DNA of 64,000 nt from Rhododendron vialii (lineage: Eukaryota; Streptophyta; Magnoliopsida; Ericales; Ericaceae). This document shows, piece after piece, positions 1 to 15,847 of the stretch. The stretch spans positions 42,137,852-42,201,851 of the forward strand of contig NC_080562.1 in the NCBI RefSeq assembly GCF_030253575.1, written 5' to 3'. The notes beneath the pieces are model-generated. The model saw nothing but the letters and a program-made list of their open reading frames with translations, did not search any database and was not told the DNA's origin. The position numbers and the translations under genes were made by a program. Within the stretch, counting starts at the first letter, position 1. Every line of letters begins with the position of its first letter.

Positions 1-6271
<6,271 letters not shown>

Positions 6272-6548
6272 AAGTAGGCAAATAATTGAATATGATCGTA
6301 AGATATTCGATGACGACGATGAAAACGATCGAGGCAGTGCATTTTGTAGTTAGGATTGATTTGATATTGTGCTTCTACTTTGGAAGTGACGCTTGTCTTG
6401 GGTGTTGTAATGTCGTACACAACTCTCAGTTTCATGTGAGATTTGGTGTTGTAATCAACTCGAGTATATTATTATTACGTCTGCAATAAAATCCACTGTG
6501 TTGTGGCCTTCTTCCTGTGAATTGTTTCTTTTTTTCTTCTAGGTGCAG

Positions 6549-6661
6549 GAACTATTGAGGAATATGATTCTTCCACAAAGTTACTTGAAAATAAGTCGTC
6601 TTCTCTTTGTAACCTAGTCGCACAGTACTGTAGAAGGTCGGGTTCTAGTTTTGAGAAGTAG
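6549..6661 (+). other. Extra ABCC terminal exon (duplicate or relic of a third copy)
   Basis: This stretch repeats the last exon of gene A. It follows a pyrimidine-rich tract and the acceptor ggtgcag, is in the same phase, and reads GTIEEYDSSTKLLENKSSS onward to its own stop at 6659-6661. It keeps about two thirds of the residues of exon 10, with changes such as Cys for Ser/Thr near the end. The sequence after the stop (aagtaggcaaatt onward) also matches the 3' flanks of genes A and B, and its later part resembles that of gene B slightly more. It may serve as an alternative last exon of gene A, spliced from the donor at 6080, or be all that is left of a third tandem ABCC gene. Which of these holds is inference. 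Confidence 0.75.
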
Positions 6662-6759
6662 GCAAATTGTTGAATAATCCAGATCTTCGTTGGTCACCAT
6701 TGCATCTTCGACGATGATGGAATCAAGCCGTGCATTTTGCATTTCGGAATGAATATCCT

Positions 6760-7928
6760 TTTGTTTGGTATTGTTCGTCTATTTTTAGAAGTACCGGGTG
6801 TCATGGGTCAGCTAAGTCTGAAGATGGGATTCCAATTCATTACAATTACTGGGATTACATCGAAGCTTGGATAAAGACCTTCTATTATCAAAATCAGATA
6901 AGAAAACACTTGTGGTTCTTCAAATTATGTCCAAATCTTGTTGGGCAAAATGAATTTCCAAATTGGTTTATAATTGGTAGTCTAAATTTGGACCTAGGTC
7001 AGATTATCTTCCGGCAAAAGTTCAAAAGGAACTAGAGTTCTTCAACAAATTTCATCCTCAATTGTGGGGAACCAATACCACTAAAGGAAAATCATTCCTT
7101 TTTACAATGACAACTTTTGGTATCCCATGGATTTGGAAATGGGATGTTCAATCTGGAAGTAACAATTTAGAGCTTCCAGTACTTCAATGAATTTTTCAAT
7201 ATCGATGGTGGAAAGGAATTGATTTGGAAAAGACACTTTCAGATATTAAATCCATCACCCAAGAATTGAAGTTGCAATTAAAAGAAAGGAGCAACATTCC
7301 ATAAAGAATCATTTCTTGGAAATTTCAGCCCAAATTAGGGCAAAGAATCCATCTTTGACAGATGATGAACCGGTAATAAAGACCATGGACTACATGAAGG
7401 ACCAATTTCTATAATCTGTCCAAGCTACTCATATGGCTGATGATGAATCCATGACATCAACAAAAAGTAATGAAGAAGATAATAATCTTTTCGCTTGTTT
7501 AGCAGGGGAATTTCAGGATGCCTATGAAGACGATGGTACTACACCAGCACCTATACCAACTTTAGGTGATTTTTGGGACAGCATGACCGAAATGATGGCG
7601 GAACAACTGTCCTCTTGCAAAGGAAAAGAGAAAAACCCAATAATGTTCTAATGCGACCAACCAACTTTCGGTGGAAGATTCCAATCATAGAGTAGGAACT
7701 CAATTATGGAGTACTTTACACTCAACTTTAGGTGGAAGATACCCGTGACGATGGGGCCCAGAGCGCACCCGGCGAATCTCCATCTTACTTTAATTTGAGT
7801 GTAATTTCATTGTAATTAGTTTAGTATTTCATTTGAATTTCTTGTAAGAGTCCTCTTTGTAATAATAAGGTCAGTTTCCTTCTGTTCATCCTTTTGTACA
7901 TATTCTTGTACTATATTTGGTATGGTTT
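6760..7928 (+). mobile_element. Decayed plant pararetrovirus-like fossil
   Basis: Fossil fragment. A stretch near 6830-7020 resembles, from memory, the Tyr/Trp-rich block found next to movement-protein regions in endogenous caulimovirid-like elements of plants. A later acidic stretch lies near 7433-7650. No reverse transcriptase, RNase H or integrase was recognised, and no terminal repeats are visible. The copy is broken in several places and looks old. Its right edge coincides with the end of the P450 homology. Assignment to Caulimoviridae rather than to an LTR element is tentative. The left edge is set where similarity to the ABCC 3' flank fades. Confidence 0.4.
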
Positions 7929-9141
7929 AAGTATTTCAATTCTCCTGGGCCAGTTTCGTCGACGTTGCCTTTGCCATCGAAAACATGCCTCACTTCATCT
8001 TGTGCCTTCTGCATGATCCTTGGGTTTTTCATCATTTCCGACATGGCCCAGTCTACAGTCCCAGCCGTTGTCTTGCCCCCAGCAGTGAAAATGTCCTGAA
8101 ATTGGCAAAGTTGAGGTAAAAATTGGCATTTCGCTTCTTTCTTTCTTTTTTTTCGTTGCTAGACTAAGTAGATCAAGTAATGAATCTATGAATGCAGAAC
8201 AGTACACTCCACTATTCTATGTAACTGTACCAAGTAAACTCTACTAACCAGGATAACTGCCTTGATGTTGTTGAAAGTTAAGGAAAATTCATTTGACCCA
8301 CAGTCATGGTATTCCAAAAGAGCATCCACCAGATCATCATCTTCTCTTCCCTTGCCACTAGCCCTGCGCATTTTGTGTTCATTGACCATGATTCCCATGA
8401 TCCTATCTGCTGCTTCATGAATTTTCACTAGTTTGGACCTCGGTCCATTGACGTTATGAAGCCATTCCATACTAGGATACAAATCGGCAACATTGAATCC
8501 GCCGGCCAGCTTTGAAGCTTCCTTCACAATTGATATGAATGCTTCTTGATCTTTGAATCTCTTTCCAAAGGCAGCCCTGGAAGTAATTTCGAATGCGAAT
8601 GAGTTTCGTTTCTGTGTAAGGTTGACGGCTGATCCTGCATCCAAAGCGATGGATCTAACGACTTTGGCGCTTCTTCGTGTCTGATTGTTTGGAACGACAA
8701 GACACGTTGGCGGCTCAAAAGCTCTGTTGTGCATATTTTCCGCAGTTGTCTCCAGTACGGACCATAAGGAGCAAAGGTAAGGTTAGTAGAGTCATAAGAC
8801 ACAATCCTTGTCGCGATAATGCGAGGCCTCGAAGCTAATATGATGTCGTGTGTTTTCATCACTTCTTTTGCCATTTCTGGTGATGAAACAAAGATAGCAA
8901 GAACTTCACCAGGTTGAAGGCTCATCACAGGCCCATGTTTCTTGGCCAAGTCTCTTAAGGCATGGTGAGGTAAAGAGCTGGCTATTTGGTGCAAATTTCC
9001 TATGAGAGGTAGCTTCCATGGCACAGGGGGAAGGTTTGAAGTTGAGTTATTGGCTTTGGATTTTTGAACTAATTCTAGCAAAAAGGGTACAAAGAGTAAT
9101 GAGGTAGAGAGGATTGAGAAGGAGAGCAATTGAAGCTCCAT
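7929..9141 (-). pseudogene. Cytochrome P450, CYP71-clan (CYP71D-like), truncated
   Basis: Start ATG at 9141-9139 gives MELQLLSF, a hydrophobic ER anchor, then the proline hinge LPPVPWKLPLIGN and C-helix YGPYWRQLRKIC. Exon 1 runs 9141-8249 and exon 2 begins at 8095; the intron is 152 bases and sits where CYP71 genes have it. Two faults are visible. In exon 1 the frame shifts by one base near 8685 (after TIRHEEA), consistent with a single lost base. Exon 2 stops matching after GELKYL near 7929, so the ExxR motif, the PERF region and the heme-binding cysteine loop are absent. The I-helix reads AGGKTTAGTVDW, with Lys where an acidic residue normally sits. A TATA-like box lies at 9219-9226. It cannot make a working P450; decay may have begun before or after the truncation. 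Confidence 0.88.
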
Positions 9142-9218
9142 GGGGCAAAAAAGGAGAGAAGTTAGTATAAGGGTATTCTTTTGGGATGATTGATGAAAAA
9201 GCTTTGTGCTATGTAACA

Positions 9219-9226
9219 TATTTATA
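9219..9226 (-). promoter_or_regulatory. TATA box of the P450 relic
   Basis: The minus strand reads TATAAATA about 80 bases upstream of the P450 start codon, a normal plant TATA distance for a short leader. The promoter seems kept although the gene is broken. Confidence 0.4.
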
Positions 9227-10475
9227 TTGACCAGATATGTTCTGAGTTAGGGTGGTACTTTTTAATTGAGTAATTTTTTTTTCTAGCTGTGGACTATTTG
9301 GTTCTTTGTTTAAAGAGCAATGTTAGTGACACCGTATTTCGAACAGATCCAAAAAGTCAATAGACAAATACGAAACCACCCACCAATTAGAAATCTTGAC
9401 AACTTCGTGTAATCCTAGTTACCTTTTCATTGCAAGATTTTTGCAATCCAGAAATGACAATATCTGGTTGAACTTAACGGTTCTAGACTTTTGTCTTCCT
9501 ACTCCCTTTTACCTCGGGCTTTCGTGCCCCCAATGGCCCGACACTCTGACAGCAATATCTCAGAGGCTTATTCCTATGAACTATCATACACACTCCATGG
9601 CGCTCGTCGTGTTTTATTCCAAACACCATCCTTTGGGCACGAATTAGTCAAGTGCAACCGGAAGGGGTTCGTGTTTTATTCCAAACACCATCCTTTGGGC
9701 ACGAATTATGCAAGTGCAGGCGGAAGGGGTTCGAATCTTTCAGCCTACTCTTTTGTTAAGTTTTAACTTTCGTTATAGTCATGTTTAGTCATTTGGTGCA
9801 CTCTCTGCCGGCTTGGATAGCCACGTCTCTGGATACCGACGTCGCTATCAGCTGGGGCCGTGAGGAGGACAGGATTAGACTTTATACCTCCCGCAATCCA
9901 AATAGACGTGCAACAAATACGAATTCAAGCTTAAAACTATCTCCAGATGACATCTCATTTCCAATGATAAAAGAAAAATTTCCATTCAACAACCGAATCA
10001 AATATTTCTATGGAAACAAACATTCTACTAGAGATTGCATAACGATGTTTGAGATGAAGGGGTTGGATTTCACAGCTTTCATTCTGTTACGCTTAATTAC
10101 CATTTTGCCCCCCTACAATTCGTCCGTGCCCTCACTGTACTACTTTATTGTCGTTTCTTCATTGATGCTTGTGAGGCATTGATAGGTGCGTAAATACGCC
10201 CATTTACGTCTATGTACAAATTACGTGATGAAAATCAATACAACTAATTACGGGATGATGATGAAAATCACATGCCATGGTGAAGTATCATAAAATTGAC
10301 ATTGACAAGTTAATCACAACTATGACAAAAACTTCGAATTCACCACATTTGTCGGACAGTAGCAAAGCTCTATGAGGAAGCTGGCGCAACCTCTGAAAGA
10401 GAGGGTTGACGTAAAACGCTCTTCTCCGGCCAAGTGTGACCGTGTGGGTCTGATTGAAGCCGCAGCAGTGCTTTC
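9227..10475. other. Spacer between P450 relic and rps10, with a 62-bp tandem duplication
   Basis: No gene recognised. A 62-base unit is present twice in direct tandem at 9608-9669 and 9670-9731 with few mismatches (both contain ttattccaaacaccatcc). An open stretch near 9781-10180 has no similarity I know and uneven composition, so I do not call it coding. The part next to 10475 should hold the S10 3' untranslated region. Confidence 0.5.
9608..9731. repeat. Two-copy 62-bp tandem repeat
   Basis: Two adjacent copies, 9608-9669 and 9670-9731, nearly identical over ccaaacaccatcctttgggc and the following 30 bases. The small number of differences suggests a fairly recent local duplication. Confidence 0.8.
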
Positions 10476-13000
10476 TCAGAGCTTGACTTCCACATCTACC
10501 CCAGGAGGAATGTCAAGCACCATCAAGGCATCTATTGTTTGGGAAGTCGGGAATAGAATATCAATCAGGCGCTGATGTGTTCTGATCTCAAAATGAAACC
10601 TGGCGTCTTTGTGCACGTGTGGAGATTTAAGTACGCAATAGATCCGCTTCTTGGTTGGTAATGGCACAGGACCAATGGTCTTCGCATCAGTTCTCCTAGC
10701 GGCATCCAATATCTGCTTGCATGAATCCTCTATCAGCGGCACCCAATATGACCTCAGTTTGATCCTAATCTTTTGCTTTGGTGCACTCTGAACACATTAA
10801 AAAGATACTAACACGTCAGAATGTCACTAAATACCTAATTCAAGAAAAAGAGAATGAAATACTCCTAGTCAAGACAAGAGGAGAAGCATGGATTGCACGC
10901 CTTGTGGCTGACCTATATATACATGGAATCATGGATGGTCTATCCATGTGAGTGAATGTGATGTATTTTCTTCGACACATTGGAGAGAATTGAAGGGCCT
11001 TTTACCAAACTTTCACAATTGTGCTTTACCTATATACTCAATGGAAGATCCAAGGGCATTAAAGCCCAATCCAAGCACCACGTCAAAGGACTTACTTCAA
11101 GGTGTGATGGCACCTTCATAGTAATAGCAGTTCTGTAGAGATTACTCAAAATAGTTCCTTCAAGCAGCAGATAGTTCATGGGTTACTCCTAAACACACTC
11201 ATCAAAGAAGCTAAACCTTACAGAATAACAACTACATAATGTATTAAAGTATGGAGGGGGAAGAACCTTCCAACAATGATACTTCGAACTAGGAACCTCA
11301 TGAAGTTCTCAGTTTTGCAGCCCATGGCATATGGTACAAGATAGTCAGAAATTCTTAATTCTACGCACTAGCAGAAAGGAGCAAGAGCCGTTGGCATAAA
11401 TCTTTCTTCAAAAACTGGTGACCCATCCAAATAATAAGCTTTCAACTCTTAGAAGAACATGATAAGGATTAAGGCCTCAAAATACTCAATCAGGCTATGG
11501 TTTTCTGCATGCAGTTCATGAGATGGCTGGCCTTAATAGTTTACATCAGCAGGGTTGAGAAGGAACCAAATGTATGTAAAGCTGTAAAGGCTCCCCACAA
11601 CAACACAAAATCACATCTATTAGAGAAGAAATTCTCCAAACTTTGAGGGTTATAGATGCCAAACTTTGCATGACAAAGCCTAGGTGCAGAGAAAACATTA
11701 ACGTACCTAAAGAATAGAATGATCACCATTTTAGTTTACAAGAAAATGGTAAGAGGAATAGATATAATATCAGCTTAATTTTGCTCGGCATGATTTTCAT
11801 TCATCCAAGATGTTATACCAAATTGGTCTGCTTGGAACCTTGAAGGGAACAACTTCCAACGTATCCAATGCAAACTAAGGGCAACTTTTTTCATTCTTTC
11901 TTTGTTCTCTTGTATATTGCCCTTTATGACTAGCATTCTTGTACTCACCTCAAATGTCAAAACACATTCAATCCATGTTTATAAAGCAGAGAGGCAAATG
12001 TCTACCAAAGCCAAGATGTGAAAATTACTCTAGTAATTAAACCAATTCCAGAACATAGAACACACACTCCCTGTACATGCACACTCCCTTGTTTTTTCAC
12101 CAATCCACAGCGGAAACATTCAACATCAAGATATGATTTCCCTTTTCCCTATCATTTCTCAGCAACCAAACAAGGCATAAAGGAAAGAAAGTACCTTGCC
12201 AATATCGATCCCAATGCCAAGCGGAGAGGACACAGGAGCCTCTGGATCTTCAACCTGAACAACCCCAAACAAACGTAAATAACCTCAATTCAAGAACCAA
12301 CTGGGCTAGCTCTAGTGGCAGAAGAAGGATTTGTGTCTAGCAGGGGCTAAAATCATGTGTATTTTCATATTAATAATAAAAAACATACTTTGTAAGTATA
12401 CATTGCTACTCATAAAAATATACTATTTTATAAGTATATATTGCGACTCGTGAGGGCTGAAGGAGAGACGATATTATGTGAGTTTAATTTTATGCATGCA
12501 ACCTAAAAAGTGATTGAGAACATCAAATTTTGGGGATCTTTACCCCACACATATAGGCATTTTAAGAAAAAAAATTGCACTCAAAGGACTTGCACAGGCT
12601 AATCCATAAAAGTTTTCAGTTTGGGCCTAATATGATTGTGAGCTTATGTCCCGTCAAATGTAATTGATATAAGTACTTGTATTCTTCCACCGCTTGTAAA
12701 AAAAGAATTTAAAAAAACAAACTAACTAAATTTGAGGATTTTAAGAGTATATATAGTAGAATAACAGACCTCAATGGGTTCAACGGAACCGGATTCATCA
12801 CCCAAGGCTTCTTCGACATCCAACATTTCAGGTGCAGCGAAAACCCTAAACGTAGAGGGCCGAGAGGGTTTTAGGGCTTTCAGCGTAGGAGCACTTGATG
12901 GAAAAGAGAGTATAGAGAGCTTGGGCTTAGCAGCAATGGCGGAGAATTTGGGTACCGGAAGTGATGGACATATCGTTGAAGATAGTGAGGAGACAGCCAT
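10476..13000 (-). CDS. RPS10: Chloroplast 30S ribosomal protein S10, nuclear-encoded
   Basis: Component of the small subunit of the plastid ribosome, imported after synthesis. Three exons on the minus strand: 13000-12770, 12254-12195 and 10787-10476, all phase 0, giving 200 residues, close to the roughly 190 of the Arabidopsis protein. Residues 1 to about 55 (MAVSSLSSTICPSLPVPKF onward) are Ser/Pro-rich, as in a chloroplast transit peptide. An acidic linker follows (EALGDESGSVEPIE). The S10 core occupies about 98-200, with KIRIKLRSYWVPLIEDSC, GPVPLPTKKRIYCVLKSP, HVHKDARFHFEIRTHQR and the end GVDVEVKL. Intron 2 is 1407 bases. A GA tract on the coding strand ends seven bases before the ATG. Looks intact. 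Confidence 0.95.
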
Positions 13001-13002
13001 TG

Positions 13003-13006
<4 letters not shown>

Positions 13007-13037
<31 letters not shown>
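13007..13037. repeat. CT/GA microsatellite in the rps10 leader
   Basis: About 15 CT units on the plus strand (GA on the coding strand) ending seven bases upstream of the S10 start codon, so within the likely 5' untranslated region. Confidence 0.9.
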
Positions 13038-13039
<2 letters not shown>

Positions 13040-13740
13040 TTTCTGGAACGTTATCCAGATAAATTTTCGCGGAAACGGAAAAATGGCCGTAGTTTTGCCT
13101 AGTCCAAATGGGGCGAAGAAACGGGCTCGTACATGGGCTCGGACACGGGCCCGATAAAACTTCATGCCCAATAGCCATTCTAGCGAACCAAAATCCTAAA
13201 TCTCCAAACAAGGTCTTTCAAATTTTATTAACAGATAATAAGTATTAATAGAAAAACTAATGAAGTATAATTCTGGCTAAATATTTTGCATATAATTATA
13301 GGCAAGAAGATTTTTTTTATTAAAAATATGAGAACAATAATGATTGAATAATATGGTAAACGCTTTCCGTAATTAGCAAATTTTAGTTTAGCTTGATGAA
13401 CGCAAACCAAAACTCCAAAAAATATTGCAACCATGCAAGGGGAAGGGGAGCTAGGCCTGTTGTGGTTTTTTTTTTAATTTTTGGTAACTAGGCATGTTGT
13501 GCTTTGGGACACAACAACCTGGTTTGACTCCAAAATCGTTTCATCCCCAAGGTAAAATTTGATCTGTACGGTTCATTTTGTGGAGAGTAATAAGCTAATC
13601 ATCTGTGCAAAATAAGAATGGGGCATGTGATTTTGGGGATGTACTTCAAGATAAGGCTGTCCTATTGTTGTTTGAAGGTCACGGGTTGAAGTCGCTAAAA
13701 CATCCTCTTTGCATGTAAGGGTAACACTATGTACATCATC

Positions 13741-13940
13741 AACCCTAAATGGGTTGTTGTAGTGGTTAATCGACTTGTTCCAGCGGGGCTTACCACCTCA
13801 AGGTTGCAGGATCGATTCTCCTCGACAATGATTTGTCCTTGGGGCCACATCACCTCACGCAAACACGTGGAAAGCGCTGTGAGAAGAGCTGAAGAGATTA
13901 GTCCGATTCATTCGGACACTCTTCATTCCCCAACAAAAAA
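13741..13940 (+). mobile_element. tRNA-derived SINE with 17-bp target-site duplication
   Basis: A 200-base element bounded by perfect direct repeats acactatgtacatcatc at 13724-13740 and 13941-13957. It has an A-box-like stretch (tgtagtggttaat), a B-box-like stretch (ggatcgattctcc) about 50 bases on, and a short A-rich end (caaaaaa). This is the expected layout for a plant SINE moved by LINE machinery. The perfect duplication indicates a fairly young insertion. Confidence 0.8.
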
Positions 13941-14099
13941 ACACTATGTACATCATCCTTTCCCAGACCCCGCAGACCATGAAGAATTTACTCAATTGAA
14001 TGGAATTGATCAAGAACAGTAAAATCATATCAAGAACTAGAGAGAAAGAATCCTAAGATGTAGAGAGAGAGAGAAAAACTCTGTGTGGAGGGAATTGCT

Positions 14100-14790
14100 C
14101 GGCGGAGCGAACCAAGTGATGGGCACATCATAGTGACTAGTCACCCGTGGGCTTTAAGGGTTGTTTGGTCCGGCGGTGCATGGTGTCCATTATGCTTTTG
14201 CAGGACCAATACTGCCAAACCAAGACTATTACTGCCGTTCCAAATCTGTCCAACGAAGGAACCATGGACCTGGATACGGGATAGTTGGGTATGGCCCCCT
14301 GTTCATCGGCCTCGTGCCAGATCAGTTAACACTACAGATGTCCACTAAGTACAGCCGGGCGATACCGACCGACAGAACCTTCAACCGCCGAGCCACCCCT
14401 ACCCCCTGACTTGAAGAGGAAGTCAGGAAGAGTCGGGTAGGTGTGGCATCATTTCCACTATTGCAGGAACGGATCACGGAGATTGAAGCAAATCTTGGAT
14501 TGCAGAGCCTGATTCAGCACCACGATTGGCGGACCAATCATCGAGCGCGTGGAGTAAGCGCGTGGGTTGATCTCCACGCTACCTTTTCCTATAAAAGGAG
14601 GAATCCCCCTTTAGAGAAAGGTAATGAACTCTTCCCCTCTAAAACCCTAAACTACCTAGAAAATATCCTTTTCCCTCTCACTGACTTGACCGTTCCAGTG
14701 CCTATCCCAGACTCCCACGATCCAGGTTGGGGCATTAACGCGGGTGTTACTTGTGGAGGAATCAATCGTACCCAAGACACATTAACCTAG
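14100..14790 (+). mobile_element. LTR-like retrotransposon remnant (possible solo LTR)
   Basis: GC-richer than its surroundings. It holds a TATA-like cctataaaagg near 14590, then a stretch around 14680-14700 (ctcactgacttgaccgt) of the kind seen in plant Ty3/Gypsy and TRIM LTR R regions. No internal genes, primer-binding site or second LTR was recognised, and I could not find clean end repeats. Fossil; the limits given are approximate. Confidence 0.4.
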
Positions 14791-15504
14791 CCACCTTTCC
14801 ATCCAAGGTTTGTCGGAGAAAGCTCAACTCCACATTCTATATTTTCCTTTTTTCATCCTTTTTCCCTTAATCGTGAAATACAATGAAATCCAGTACATAT
14901 AAGTCCTGCTTTCAACCACTATCTAACCAACCAATAACAAACCATCTTACTCTCCACTAAACCATACTCAACTAACTAATGGCTAACTAATCAAATGGTG
15001 ACGTGGTAGTGGTGGAGCTCTAATCTGCTACATTAGACTCCTTCACACTTTTCCAGACCCACAGACGCGGGAGCTTTGTGCACTTGGTACGTCCCTTTTA
15101 CTTCAAAGTAATTCTGTTTGTTCAAATAATTACTGGTGTGCGCTCGACTTGATTTTTCATATAGATATTCTACTCGTCGAGCACTGTTAATTTATACTAA
15201 AATTTTTGGGTTCGAGATGAATTGATCAGTTTTGAAGGCACGGCCAAAGCAGGCTCTCTCATCACAAGTTCCAAGACAAGGGGTTGAATTTTATTAAACG
15301 CGCCTGGCTCTGGAAACGGAACCAGAGCCTCTTTATACGTTCACGAGCAGCCCAACTCGCCGTGAGTCGCACCCGTGATTTGGACACCAACACTCTCAGC
15401 TGAAGAAGCATAACCCTTTGTACTACTACTCTATCGAAGTTATATCGCTTGAAGTTCCATAACTACTCTTCCAAATCTCTGAAATTAACTCCCCACTACT
15501 ACTA

Positions 15505-15507
<3 letters not shown>

Positions 15508-15572
<65 letters not shown>
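15508..15572. repeat. CT microsatellite upstream of the pectinesterase gene
   Basis: An uninterrupted run of about 32 CT units, ending 275 bases before the pectinesterase start codon and about 55 bases before a TATA-like stretch (15629-15638). Confidence 0.95.
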
Positions 15573-15577
<5 letters not shown>

Positions 15578-15628
15578 AAGACTTCAATAATTGCTTTAAC
15601 TTAGCTTTGTGTTTTCCTACCCCAGTCC

Positions 15629-15638
15629 ATATATATAC
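15629..15638 (+). promoter_or_regulatory. TATA-like element of the pectinesterase gene
   Basis: The stretch atatatatac lies about 210 bases upstream of the ATG, within reach of a plant promoter with a long leader. Simple AT sequence, so weak evidence. Confidence 0.3.
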
Positions 15639-15847
15639 CAAAAAGACCACCTTTCTTACTATGCACTGGTTTTTCAAATAAATTTTGGAGTCTTCTAGTG
15701 AAGTACGCTCCCACATTTATGACATTCACTTCATTCACACCACCTTAAATTATCCAAAAAAAATATTTGTACCTTCACTCTCCATTACCTTGCAAATTCA
15801 AAACTACCCACAAAGAGAACGCCAAAGACCAGGGGAACTACTTAATA

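Noticed and set aside
7433-7651. 72-codon acidic plus-strand frame
   Set aside because: Part of the pararetrovirus-like fossil rather than a host gene; not annotated separately.
9781-10182. 133-codon plus-strand frame between the P450 relic and rps10
   Set aside because: No recognisable motif, no leader or downstream gene features, and uneven codon use.
12310-12470. tagtggcagaagaaggattt, another hAT-like left end in the rps10 gene region
   Set aside because: No partner end or flanking duplication visible.
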